A stretch of DNA of 22,487 bases from CAYOKT01 sp964404605 (GCA_964404605.1 CAYOKT010000046.1:1-22487), one strand, 5' to 3'. Counted from the first letter of the stretch, positions 7,489-15,329 are shown. Numbers and translations: made by a program. The notes: a model not told the origin generated them from the sequence alone.

Positions 7489-9298
7489 CGACGGGCTCCA
7501 TTCTGATCGCGCAGCGCGGACACTCCTCCACGCAGATGCCGCACCCCTTGCAATGGGCATCGTAGATGAAATACTCGCCGGTCTCGGGGTCGGGCCGGAC
7601 CGCTCCCTCGGGGCAGAAGATCTGGCACAACCCGCAGCGGGTGCACCGCCCGCAGGAGAAGCAGCGTGCTGCCTCTGCGCGGGCCCGGGCGGCATCAAGT
7701 CCTTCCTCGACCTCGGCGAAATCCGCGGAAGGCTCCCGGTTCAAGTGACGTTGCAGCTCGAGCCGCTCGACCTGGGGAAAGTAGGCCGGGTTCAGGTCCT
7801 CGTAGGTGACGACATGGATGTCCTCCTGCAGGATGTCGAGGCCGCCCCGCCGCAGGTAGCCGGCCAGGGAGGCGGGACCGCCGCCGACACGGAACCGGTC
7901 GAGGGTCTCCCGGTCATCGCCCTTGAGGAACCGGTCGATCGCCATCGCGGCCCGTTTCCCGCCGCCGATGGCGTGGGCCACTGTCCGCTCCCCGCCCGCG
8001 AAATCCCCCCCGGCGAATAGGTTCGGCAGCGGCGAACGCCCCCACTCGCTGATCTCATGCAGGGCCGCCTGCATTTCGGGCTCCCCTGCGAGATGGCCCG
8101 CATCGACCTGCTCCCCGAGGGCGTTGATCACCGCGGTCGCCGGGAGGGTGAACTCGCTGTCCGGGATGGGCACGGGCGAGCGCCGGCCGGAGGCGTCGGG
8201 CTCTCCCAGCCTCGTCCGCAGGCAGACGAGCGCTTCCAGCCGGCCGTTCCTGACTTTCAACTCCTTCGGAATGGCGAGTTCTACCAGGATGACGCCCTCG
8301 GCGAGGGCGTCGTCGATCTCTGCCCCGAAGGCCGGCATTTCGGCTCGTGTCCTGCGATAGAGGATGGTCACCTCCGCGCCGAGCCGCCTCGCGCTGCGGG
8401 CGGCGTCGACGGCGCTGTTGCCCCCGCCGACGACCACGCAGTGTTTCCCCGGATCGATGGGCCGCTTCTGCTGCAGGGCCGTGAGGAAATCGAGGGAGTT
8501 GATGCACAGCCCCCCCGTGTCGCCGTCCAACGGGAGGCTCCGGCTCGTGCTCGCGCCGGTCGCCACGAAGACGGCGTCGTAACGCTCCAGGAGCGAGGAG
8601 AGGGAGCGGGCTTCTCCAACATCTACGCCGTATTCAAATCGGACACCGAGGTCCGACATTCGCCCGATTTCCCTGTCGAGGACCTCCTTCGGCAGGCGGT
8701 AGGCCGGGATTCCGTAGCGCAGCAGGCCGCCCGGCAGCGGACGCCGCTCGTGAACCGTGACCGGATACCCGAGGAGGGCCAGCACCCAGGCGCAGGAGAG
8801 CCCGCCCGGCCCCGAACCGACCACCGCGATCCGCTTGTCGCGGGAGGGTGCGTCCGGCTGCCAGAGGCTCGCATCATCGAAGAGGGGTAGGTCGCCGAGG
8901 TAGCGCTCGATGGCCCGGATCCCGACGCTCCCGTCCAGTTTCACCCGGTTGCACCCGGTCTCGCAGGGATGGTAGCAGACACGCCCGCAGGTGGCGGGGA
9001 GGGGATTTTCCGCCGCCAGCAACCGCGCCGCGCCCTCTTCGTCGCCGTCCCGCAACCGGCTGATGAAGCCCTCGACATCGTTTCCGACCGGGCAGTGAGT
9101 GAGGCAGGGCGACAGGCCGCGGACGTACCGCGGACGCCGGTCCTTCCACGCTCCGACCGGGACCTTCTCCGTGCTCGCCCAGCTCGCCGCCATGGGGGGG
9201 AGCTCCGCGGCGGTCATCTCGCCCGGGGGACGGTCCGCGCCCCGGCGCACATGACGCAGGGCGGCATCGCTGAAGATGTCAGGGTGAATCGGAGCCAT
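7472..9298 (-). CDS. GltD-like NAD(P)H:acceptor flavoprotein fused to a 2[4Fe-4S] ferredoxin domain
   Basis: A 608-residue fusion. Residues about 60-130 hold the cysteine-rich N-terminal domain of glutamate-synthase small subunits (C65, C69, C104, C108, C112, C116). The FAD motif VVGSGPGG is at 159-166 and a second dinucleotide fold, VVVGGGNSAVDAA, at about 288-300. The C-terminal 70 residues carry two full ferredoxin motifs: C552, C555, C558, C562 and C583, C586, C589, C593. It starts the oxidoreductase operon and overlaps porA. It therefore probably serves both as ferredoxin subunit and as link to NAD(P)+, comparable in role to the flavoprotein subunit of phenylglyoxylate:NAD+ oxidoreductase. 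NAD or NADP preference is not settled. Confidence 0.88.
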   Translation of the reverse strand: MAPIHPDIFSDAALRHVRRGADRPPGEMTAAELPPMAASWASTEKVPVGAWKDRRPRYVRGLSPCLTHCPVGNDVEGFISRLRDGDEEGAARLLAAENPLPATCGRVCYHPCETGCNRVKLDGSVGIRAIERYLGDLPLFDDASLWQPDAPSRDKRIAVVGSGPGGLSCAWVLALLGYPVTVHERRPLPGGLLRYGIPAYRLPKEVLDREIGRMSDLGVRFEYGVDVGEARSLSSLLERYDAVFVATGASTSRSLPLDGDTGGLCINSLDFLTALQQKRPIDPGKHCVVVGGGNSAVDAARSARRLGAEVTILYRRTRAEMPAFGAEIDDALAEGVILVELAIPKELKVRNGRLEALVCLRTRLGEPDASGRRSPVPIPDSEFTLPATAVINALGEQVDAGHLAGEPEMQAALHEISEWGRSPLPNLFAGGDFAGGERTVAHAIGGGKRAAMAIDRFLKGDDRETLDRFRVGGGPASLAGYLRRGGLDILQEDIHVVTYEDLNPAYFPQVERLELQRHLNREPSADFAEVEEGLDAARARAEAARCFSCGRCTRCGLCQIFCPEGAVRPDPETGEYFIYDAHCKGCGICVEECPRCAIRMEPVDGREE

Positions 9299-9345
9299 GG
9301 GGCCTGCCGGTTAGACCAGCGCCAAGAAAGCTTCCCGATCGAGAA

Positions 9346-9372
9346 TGCACCGCTCGAGTCGCCCGCGGTGCA
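9346..9372. promoter_or_regulatory. inverted repeat in the leader of the oxidoreductase operon
   Basis: Perfect 8-base arms TGCACCGC (9346-9353) and GCGGTGCA (9365-9372) with an 11-base spacer lie 48-74 bases upstream of the flavoprotein start. An operator or an mRNA hairpin would look like this. A second inverted repeat (9370-9383) shares three bases with it. No convincing -35/-10 pair was found nearby, so its role is inferred from position only. Confidence 0.35.
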
Positions 9373-9383
9373 ACCTCGGTTGC
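9370..9383. repeat. short inverted repeat overlapping the leader repeat
   Basis: GCAACC (9370-9375), two bases, then GGTTGC (9378-9383). It uses bases 9370-9372, which are also part of the arm of the neighbouring inverted repeat, so the two RNA hairpins could not form completely at the same time. Confidence 0.3.
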
Positions 9384-9402
9384 CCGGACCTTACCCGCCC
9401 GG

Positions 9403-9451
9403 GCTGCCCTTCCTCAAACCCTGTCATCAAAGCTGACAGGGCCACCCACCG
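9403..9451. repeat. 49-base intergenic repeat, copy 1, with hairpin
   Basis: This stretch matches 20531-20579 in the same orientation at 45 of 49 positions without gaps. Its core is a hairpin with 8-base arms CCCTGTCA (9419-9426) and TGACAGGG (9434-9441) and a 7-base loop; the four differences lie in the loop or outside the stem. It starts about 30 bases after the stop of the acyl-CoA dehydrogenase gene. On the minus strand only TTT follows the stem, so it is at best a weak terminator. It looks like a dispersed intergenic (REP-like) element. Confidence 0.8.
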
Positions 9452-9480
9452 GGAGGAGTTTTTCACTTCTCGCACGCGCG

Positions 9481-10632
9481 CTAAAACTTCTGCGACTTGA
9501 GCAGGTCGCGCGCGATGACAAGTCGCTGTATCTCGTTGGTGCCTTCGAAGATCCTCGTGATCCGCGCATCCCGGTAGAACCGTTCGATGGGATAGTCCGA
9601 CATGTACCCCATCCCGCCGTGGACCTGGACGGCCTTGTCCACGACACGGCCGAGCGCCTCGCTGCAGAACAGCTTCACCATCGCCGATTCGCGGCTGAAG
9701 GGCAGCTTCCGGTCGCACTTCCAGGCGGTGCGATAGGTGATGCTCTCGATGGCGTAAACATCCATCGCCATCTCGGCCAACATGAACTGGATCGCCTGGA
9801 GACGTGCGATCGGCCCGCCGAACTGCTCCCGCTGGCTCGCATGCTTGATGGACAGGTCCAGCGCCTCCCTGGCCGCCCCGAGGCACTGCGCGCCGAGGGA
9901 GAGACGCCCGACATCGAGGGTCTGCATCGCCACCCGGAAGCCCTGGCCCCGCTCGCCGAGCAGGTTCTGCTTCGGCACGCGGACGTTCTCGAAGAAGATG
10001 TCCGTCGTGTGCGAACCGCGGATCCCCATCTTCTTCTCCGGCGGCCCGGCATGAAAGCCCGGGTAGTCCTTCTCCACGATGAAGGTGGAGATTCCGTGCA
10101 CCCCCTTCCCCTCGTCGGTGCGGGCGAACACGCTGTAAACGTCCGCAATCCCGCCGTTGGTGATGAAGGTCTTCTGCCCGTTCAGAACCCAGCAATCCTC
10201 CTCCTCGACGGCGCGGGTGCGGATCGCGGCGGCGTCCGAGCCGGCTCCGGGTTCGGTGAGGGCGAAGGCCGCGATCTTTTTGCCCGAGGCGAGGTCGGGG
10301 AGGAACATCGCCTTCTGCTCGTCCGTCCCGGCGAGGTAGATCGCCATCGCCCCGATGGATTCGTGCCCCCCGAGCACCACGGCCGTCGAGGCGCACGCCC
10401 GCGACAGCTCCTCGAGGACGATGCAATATCCCACTTCGCCGAACCCCGAGCCGCCGTACTCCTCCGGAAACAGCAGCCCCATGAACCCCAGCTCGGCCAT
10501 CTTGTCGATGCTTTCGCGCGGGACATCGGCCTCTTCATCCACCCTGGCGGCGATCGGTCTCAACTCCTCGTCGGCGAACCGGCGCGCCATGCCGCGGAGC
10601 ATCTCCTGTTCTTCGCTGAAGGAAAAATCCAT
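9481..10632 (-). CDS. acyl-CoA dehydrogenase
   Basis: FAD-dependent dehydrogenase of 383 residues, the usual length, that puts a 2,3-double bond into an acyl-CoA and hands electrons to ETF. Visible are the FAD/substrate block FALTEPGAGSDAA, WVLNGQKTFITNG, and near the C-terminus IFEGTNEIQRL, in which E363 is at the position of the catalytic base of the family. The ATG at 10632 follows GGAGGGGAAAGGAG. Its place at the end of the dearomatisation module suggests a substrate such as cyclohex-1-ene-1-carbonyl-CoA, cyclohexane-1-carbonyl-CoA, pimeloyl-CoA or glutaryl-CoA; the sequence alone does not decide. No ETF gene is in the window. Confidence 0.93.
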   Translation of the reverse strand: MDFSFSEEQEMLRGMARRFADEELRPIAARVDEEADVPRESIDKMAELGFMGLLFPEEYGGSGFGEVGYCIVLEELSRACASTAVVLGGHESIGAMAIYLAGTDEQKAMFLPDLASGKKIAAFALTEPGAGSDAAAIRTRAVEEEDCWVLNGQKTFITNGGIADVYSVFARTDEGKGVHGISTFIVEKDYPGFHAGPPEKKMGIRGSHTTDIFFENVRVPKQNLLGERGQGFRVAMQTLDVGRLSLGAQCLGAAREALDLSIKHASQREQFGGPIARLQAIQFMLAEMAMDVYAIESITYRTAWKCDRKLPFSRESAMVKLFCSEALGRVVDKAVQVHGGMGYMSDYPIERFYRDARITRIFEGTNEIQRLVIARDLLKSQKF

Positions 10633-10663
10633 CTCCTTTCCCCTCCTCCGTGAGCAGCCGGTT

Positions 10664-11692
10664 TCAGGGTACCGCGATGGAGCGGAGGGAATGCGGATCG
10701 CCTTCGCGCATCAGGTCGAACCCCTTGTTGATCTCCTCGAGGGAGAAGCGGGCGGTCACCAGCTCCTTGACCTTGATCTTCCCGATTCGCGCCATCTCCA
10801 CGATGCGGGGGTAATCCACCGGCCGGCACCCCAGGGAACCGATGATCTCCTGCTCGAAGAACATGATTTTCGAGGCGGGCAGCTCGACGGTCTTGTTGGT
10901 GTAGCCGATGACGACCGTCCGGCCGCCCTTCCGGATACAGGAGAACGCCTGCTGGATCGTCTCCGGATTGCCGATCGCCTCGAAGGAGACATCCACGCCG
11001 CCGCCGGTCATCTTCTTGATCACCTTGTCGATGCGCTCGACTTCCCGGGCGTTGACCACGGCCGTGGCGCCCAGTTTCTTCGCCCATTCGAGCTTCTCGG
11101 GGATGACATCCACCGCGATCACCGAGGCCCCCACCGCCGCGGCGACCTGCACGGTGTTGATCCCGACCCCGCCGCAGCCGAACACGGCGACATTCCAGCC
11201 CGCCTTCACCTCCCCGCGGTTGACCACCGCATGGAAGGGGGTGCTGATCGCATCGGCGATGATCGAGCTCTCCTCCAGGGGCAGCTCGTCGGGCAGCGGG
11301 ATGGCGTCCTTCGCCGGCGCGAGAACGTACTCGGCATAGGCGCCGTCGACATGGTTGCCGAACATCACCATGTTGTCGCAGATGTTCTCCCTCCCGGTCC
11401 GGCAGTTGTAGCAGGTGCCGCAGGTGAGCACCGCGGGCAGCAGCACCCGGTCGCCCTCCTTCCAGCCGGTCACGCCCTGCCCGAGCGCGGCGACGGTGCC
11501 GGAGGGCTCATGCCCGAGAATCATCGGCGGCTGCTTGAACGTCGGCACCCCGTGGTCGATGTAATGGAGGTCGGTGTGGCAGATCCCGCACGCCGCCACC
11601 TTGACCAGGATCTCCCCCTCCTTCGGCTCGGGCGTGGGCACCTCCTGCACGACGAGCGGGCTGTTCGGTCCGGTAAAAACGGCTGCCTTCAT
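10664..11692 (-). CDS. had: zinc-dependent alcohol dehydrogenase, probable 6-hydroxycyclohex-1-ene-1-carbonyl-CoA dehydrogenase
   Basis: Medium-chain dehydrogenase of 342 residues. Catalytic zinc residues C38 (CGICHTD) and H61-E62 (GHE) and the structural-zinc cysteines C91, C94, C97, C105 are all present. The NAD fold shows FGCGGVG (171-177) and an aspartate after the second strand (AVDVIPEK), which favours NAD+. Blocks such as HGVPT, PAVLTCG, ADAISTPFHAV and IGSLGCRPVDYP recall Had of the anaerobic benzoyl-CoA pathway, which oxidises the hydroxyl group added after dearomatisation. Together with the reductase genes upstream this makes Had the leading call, but a generic alcohol dehydrogenase is not excluded. 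A strong GGGGGAG ribosome site precedes the ATG at 11692. Confidence 0.7.
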   Translation of the reverse strand: MKAAVFTGPNSPLVVQEVPTPEPKEGEILVKVAACGICHTDLHYIDHGVPTFKQPPMILGHEPSGTVAALGQGVTGWKEGDRVLLPAVLTCGTCYNCRTGRENICDNMVMFGNHVDGAYAEYVLAPAKDAIPLPDELPLEESSIIADAISTPFHAVVNRGEVKAGWNVAVFGCGGVGINTVQVAAAVGASVIAVDVIPEKLEWAKKLGATAVVNAREVERIDKVIKKMTGGGVDVSFEAIGNPETIQQAFSCIRKGGRTVVIGYTNKTVELPASKIMFFEQEIIGSLGCRPVDYPRIVEMARIGKIKVKELVTARFSLEEINKGFDLMREGDPHSLRSIAVP

Positions 11693-11736
11693 TGTTGTCT
11701 CCCCCCTTGTGTTGAGACCTTCGCTTCATCCGCTTC

Positions 11737-11949
11737 TCACCCCCTGCGGCGCACCCAGATCGTCTTGTCGAACAGCCGGAAGCAGGTCTTGCAGCTCTCG
11801 TCGGGAGCATCTTCTGGCGCTTCGGCCTGTTCAAGGCGGACCTCGAAGCCGAGTTCCTTGTACATCTCGACCGCCTCCTTCAGGCGCTCCCCGAACGCCG
11901 TGAAGCACTCCTCCCAGCCGTCCCGGATCAGCTCTTCGCGTGTCGCCAA
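11737..11949 (-). CDS. small CxxC protein of unknown function
   Basis: Seventy residues, not recognised. The first 40 are predicted helical and rich in charged residues (KEAVEMYKELGFEVRLEQ). The C-terminal part has ESCKTCFRLFDKTIWVRRRG, with a CxxC pair at C53 and C56 and a further cysteine at C15. It has no signal peptide or membrane segment. It lies 13 bases from the acetyltransferase gene upstream and 44 bases from the alcohol dehydrogenase gene downstream, all co-oriented, and its codon use looks like its neighbours. It is probably a real gene in the same operon; a metal or redox role is only suggested by the cysteines. Confidence 0.72.
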   Translation of the reverse strand: MATREELIRDGWEECFTAFGERLKEAVEMYKELGFEVRLEQAEAPEDAPDESCKTCFRLFDKTIWVRRRG

Positions 11950-11962
11950 GGGCCACCCTCAC

Positions 11963-12418
11963 TCAGGTCCGGAGTTCGAGGAACACCATCTTCCCCGGCT
12001 CGAACCCCTTGGTCGCGAAGAAGTGAATCAGCTCCTGGTCCTTCCAGTCGACGAGGGTCTGGAGCCGGGTGATTCCCAGCTTCTTCAACTGGTCCAGCGT
12101 CCGGTCGAACAGTTCCGTCGCCAGCCCCTTGCCGCGGTGCTCCGGGGCGATTCCGATGGTGTTCAGGGTCGCGCGGTCCTCCGGCAGGCCGAACTCCCCG
12201 CTGACGACCTCCACCATCAGGAACCCGGCGACCTCGCCCTTGTACTCGATCACGTTGGAGGCGATCGTCCGCCACTTCTCGTCCAGCGCCTCCTCGAGCT
12301 TCCGCTCGAGGTAACTCTCCCGGTTCTCGCCGGTGGACTGCTCGTCGATGGCGACGATCGCCGCGAGATCCCCGCGGCGGACCGGGCGAATCACAACATC
12401 ATCTGGCTGCAGGATCAT
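11963..12418 (-). CDS. GNAT-family N-acetyltransferase
   Basis: A 151-residue single-domain GNAT protein. The acetyl-CoA binding motif A is IGIAPEHRGKGLA (about 88-100), fitting the R-x-x-G-x-A pattern, and the C-terminal FFATKGFEPGKMVFLEL is the usual closing strand. The ATG at 12418 follows AGGGG at a good distance; a GTG two codons upstream (12424) is less likely because it lies next to that ribosome site. The substrate is unknown. It is embedded between the iron-sulfur flavoprotein and the small CxxC gene, so it may modify a protein or a CoA-ligase of the pathway, but that is inference. Confidence 0.88.
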   Translation of the reverse strand: MILQPDDVVIRPVRRGDLAAIVAIDEQSTGENRESYLERKLEEALDEKWRTIASNVIEYKGEVAGFLMVEVVSGEFGLPEDRATLNTIGIAPEHRGKGLATELFDRTLDQLKKLGITRLQTLVDWKDQELIHFFATKGFEPGKMVFLELRT

Positions 12419-12439
12419 ATTCACCCCTGAGTGTCGACG

Positions 12440-14977
12440 TCAGAAGAGGTCATCCAGCTCGTCACCGGCGCCTCCCGGCATCTCGCCGTGCTGCTGCAGG
12501 TGCTGCTGGATGAGTTCGCTTTCGCGCTTGGTGTACATGGGATCCTCTTCCCATTTCACCTTCCTCAGCGCCGGTGGCTCACCCCCCGCCGCTTCCCCCA
12601 GCCACTCCTCGATGAGGCCGCGGATGCTGTCCGTCCCCTTGATTCTCAGCACCTTCCCGGAAGCATCCGCCATCTGGACGACCCCGGGGGCGTCCGGCGC
12701 CTCCCCGGCGACGCCGGAGGTGAGGATGGACCAGCTTTCGGGCGGGAGGACGGGGGGAAGAATCAACCGCCGGATGTCGCACCGCAGGCAGCGGTTGGCC
12801 GCCGCCTCGGCTTCGAGGGGATCCAGGGCGCCGCGGATCGGTTCGAAGTTGGTCTTCCGCACCAAGGGATCCGCCCTTGGCGGGTCCCGGCGTTCCCCGA
12901 GGCTGACCGCGGCGGCATCGAAGGCCCCGCCGTCCTCGACCTCGAGTTCGAACGCGCCGTCCCCCCCGAGGAAACTGTCGATAGAGGCAGCCGCCCGCTT
13001 GCCGGAGGCGATGGCCTCGACGATGGAGGTGGGGCCATGAACGAGGTCGCCCGCGCCGAAGAACCCCGGCAGCCAGGTCTCGACGGATTCCGCCTCCGGC
13101 GGCAACAGGCCGCGGTCATCGAGCACCCGCCCCGCTTCGGACCCGAAGGCGTCCCGGTCGGAGACCTGCCCCACCGCGAGGATCACCCACCGGGCCGGCC
13201 GCGTGATCCGGTCGCCCTCCGCGAATTCCGGTGCGAACCGCCCGTTGGAGTCGTAGACCCGCGTGCAGCGCACGAACTCCGCGCCCGCGACCCGGCCATC
13301 TCCGGCGAGGAACCTCGCGGGGCCCCAGCCATGCGTCAGGGTGATCCCCTCCTCCCTCGCCAGCTCGACCTCTTCCTCGTGGGCCGGCAGCTCCCCGGCC
13401 GACTCGAGGGAGATCACCTCCACGTGCTCCGCGCCGCACCGCAGGGCGGTCATCGCGGTGTCCATCGCGACACCTCCCCCGCCGACGACAATCACCTCGC
13501 CATCGAGTACGATGGGTTCATCGGAGACGACGGAACGCAGGAACTCGATCCCCCAGAGCACGCCCTCCAGCTCGACCCCCTCCACCTCGATGTGCTTGCT
13601 GCGCGGCGTGCCGAGGGCCAGCAGAACCGCATCGTAGCCGAACTCCCGGAGGGTGCGCGGGTCGAGGTCGTCCCCGAGTCGCCTGTTCCCCTGGAACTCG
13701 ATCCCGAGATCCCGCAGGAACTTGAGATCCATCTCGAGGGCCTCCCGCGGCAGGCGGAAGGGCGGAATCGCCGACCGGAGGAAGCCCCCCGGTTCGCTCC
13801 CGGCGTCGAACAGCGTAATCTTGTGCCCCTTGATCCCGAGCATCCAGGCGGCGGCGAGCCCGGCGGGACCCGCCCCGATGATCGCGACCCGTTTCCCCGT
13901 GTCCGGCAGGCGCGGAAGCGCCGGGTAGTCTTCCTCCTCCTGGAACACGAACCGCTTCAGGTCGCAGATGGCGACCGGCCTGTCGAGAACGCCGCGGCGG
14001 CAGTGGTCCTCGCAGGGGTGGAAACAGGCGTACCCGAGGGTCGCGGGGAGCGGCACGCTCGCGGCGATGACCCTGCGCGCGCCGTCCAGGTCCCCCTCGG
14101 CGATCCTGCGGACGTACCGCGGGACGTCCACCCCGGCCGGGCAGGCATGAATACAGGGGAGCGGCGCCCCTCCGGCGGGCGTCTCCACCCCCTCGCGGTC
14201 CCGCAGGGCCCCGGTCGGGCAAATCTCGACACAGGCACCGCAGAAACGGCATTCCGCCTCCGGCATGTCGCCCGGTTTCTTCGTTCCGACGACGAACCGG
14301 CCGCCGAGCAGGACCGCGCCGAGGACATCCGCCCCGGCGATTTCACGGCAGGCGCGGACACATTTCAAACAGCCGATGCAGAGCGAATAGTCCCGGATGA
14401 AGAGAGGGTCCTTGAGGATGATCTTCTCTTCGGGGGCGCGGTAGGGCGGGAGGTCCGGGGCATAGCCGACATAGTCCGCCACCTTCCCGATCTCGCAATG
14501 GCCGAGGAGCACGCAGCAGCGCTCCTCCTCGGGAACATTCATCGAGCATTCCGTCCGGCTGCACCCCTCGCGCTGTTCGCATAACAGGCAGGCATGGGGG
14601 TGTTCGGCGAGAATCCGGCTCAGTGCCGCCTGACGGACCTTGGTGAGGTCATCGCCCGTCGTGCGGACGACCATGCCCTCGGTGACCGCGATGCGGCAGG
14701 CGGCGACGGGATGGTCGTACCCCTCGACATGGACCTTGCACAGCCCGCACCCCTTCGCCTCCGCCTCCAGGACGGTTTCGCCGGCGTGCTCGCCGATGAA
14801 CTCGCGCGTCCCCTGGTAAACCCGTTCGTCGAGAACGATGTTCTTCAGCTCCGACACCGACGGATGGGTGCAGAGGTGGGGGATGTAGGTGTCGGCGGCC
14901 AGGGCGGCGAAGAGAATCGATGTGCCTTCGTCGGCCTCAACGGTCCTGCCGTCAATCTGCAACGTTACCTTCGACAT
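12440..14977 (-). CDS. iron-sulfur flavoprotein: NuoG/HydA-like N-terminus fused to GltD-like NAD(P)H oxidoreductase
   Basis: An 845-residue multidomain redox protein. Residues 1-100 form a [2Fe-2S] plant-type domain with C36, C77, C80 and C94; the gap between C36 and C77 is about 40 residues, longer than usual. A His-Cys3 cluster site follows (H126, C130, C133, C139), then two ferredoxin motifs (C200, C203, C206, C210 and C243, C246, C249, C253). From about 270 a GltD part begins: cysteines C275, C279, C318, C322, C326, FAD motif IIGAGPAG near 366-373, second nucleotide fold VVGGGGVAMDTA near 497-508. After a late CxxC (NRCLRCD) there is an extension of about 100 residues. It likely moves electrons between NAD(P)H and ferredoxin for the reductase; direction unproven. 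It starts four bases after the ferredoxin gene. Confidence 0.88.
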   Translation of the reverse strand: MSKVTLQIDGRTVEADEGTSILFAALAADTYIPHLCTHPSVSELKNIVLDERVYQGTREFIGEHAGETVLEAEAKGCGLCKVHVEGYDHPVAACRIAVTEGMVVRTTGDDLTKVRQAALSRILAEHPHACLLCEQREGCSRTECSMNVPEEERCCVLLGHCEIGKVADYVGYAPDLPPYRAPEEKIILKDPLFIRDYSLCIGCLKCVRACREIAGADVLGAVLLGGRFVVGTKKPGDMPEAECRFCGACVEICPTGALRDREGVETPAGGAPLPCIHACPAGVDVPRYVRRIAEGDLDGARRVIAASVPLPATLGYACFHPCEDHCRRGVLDRPVAICDLKRFVFQEEEDYPALPRLPDTGKRVAIIGAGPAGLAAAWMLGIKGHKITLFDAGSEPGGFLRSAIPPFRLPREALEMDLKFLRDLGIEFQGNRRLGDDLDPRTLREFGYDAVLLALGTPRSKHIEVEGVELEGVLWGIEFLRSVVSDEPIVLDGEVIVVGGGGVAMDTAMTALRCGAEHVEVISLESAGELPAHEEEVELAREEGITLTHGWGPARFLAGDGRVAGAEFVRCTRVYDSNGRFAPEFAEGDRITRPARWVILAVGQVSDRDAFGSEAGRVLDDRGLLPPEAESVETWLPGFFGAGDLVHGPTSIVEAIASGKRAAASIDSFLGGDGAFELEVEDGGAFDAAAVSLGERRDPPRADPLVRKTNFEPIRGALDPLEAEAAANRCLRCDIRRLILPPVLPPESWSILTSGVAGEAPDAPGVVQMADASGKVLRIKGTDSIRGLIEEWLGEAAGGEPPALRKVKWEEDPMYTKRESELIQQHLQQHGEMPGGAGDELDDLF

Positions 14978-14981
14978 ACGC

Positions 14982-15263
14982 CTACCACGAGTGTTCGATG
15001 GCGCCGGGCGTGCAGGCGGCGACGCAGGGCAATGGGGGGCGGTCTGTCACCGGCTTGCACGGCGCGCATTCGTATTTTATCGCCTTCCTCTTCGATTCTA
15101 CGATGGACGCGACAAGGTCCTCCCAGTCATCCTCGATGATCTCGAAGAGACCCGCGGGGCAGCTCCCCACGCACGGATGCGCATCGCATTCGACGCACTT
15201 GTCCGTGTCGATGGTGATGTAGTACTCCCCGGACCCGTCCATGTACCCGTAGTTCGCCTTCAT
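14982..15263 (-). CDS. 2[4Fe-4S] ferredoxin with unusual cysteine spacing
   Basis: Ninety-three residues from the ATG at 15263 (MKANYGYMDG). An upstream ATG at 15329 would add 22 basic residues not typical of ferredoxins and is not preferred. Two four-cysteine sets are present: C23, C26, C31, C35 (CxxCx4CxxxCP) and C66, C69, C80, C84 (CxxCx10CxxxC). Both have more residues between the second and third cysteine than a standard clostridial ferredoxin. It is directly downstream of the benzoyl-CoA reductase genes and directly upstream of the flavoprotein gene, so it is the best candidate for the direct electron donor of the reductase, like the ferredoxin genes in known class I clusters. Confidence 0.85.
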   Translation of the reverse strand: MKANYGYMDGSGEYYITIDTDKCVECDAHPCVGSCPAGLFEIIEDDWEDLVASIVESKRKAIKYECAPCKPVTDRPPLPCVAACTPGAIEHSW

Positions 15264-15329
15264 CCGCCGCGATGCTCCCTGTTTCGGAAGACTCCCTCGC
15301 CGCACTCCGCCCCCAGTGGACCGGTTCAC

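Noticed and set aside
6322..7698. Longer start for the PorA-like gene upstream of 7488
   Set aside because: The extra 70 residues lie in the coding sequence of the flavoprotein gene and are low-complexity (A, R, S, P-rich). The conserved N-terminus begins at MGVKSKPVAI.
9403..9451. Intrinsic terminator of the acyl-CoA dehydrogenase gene
   Set aside because: The hairpin is strong enough, but on the minus strand only three T follow it, and the same element occurs upstream of another gene. It is listed as a repeat instead.
10355..12430. Plus-strand open frame of 691 codons across four minus-strand genes
   Set aside because: It runs antisense through acyl-CoA dehydrogenase, alcohol dehydrogenase, CxxC protein and GNAT genes and ignores their borders. 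Composition is that of a shadow frame.
12431..14584. Long plus-strand open frame of 717 codons opposite the 845-residue flavoprotein gene
   Set aside because: It is the antisense shadow of a gene with clear domains on the minus strand. The translation is low-complexity, rich in R, G, P, D, with no recognisable motif. High-GC genes commonly give such frames.
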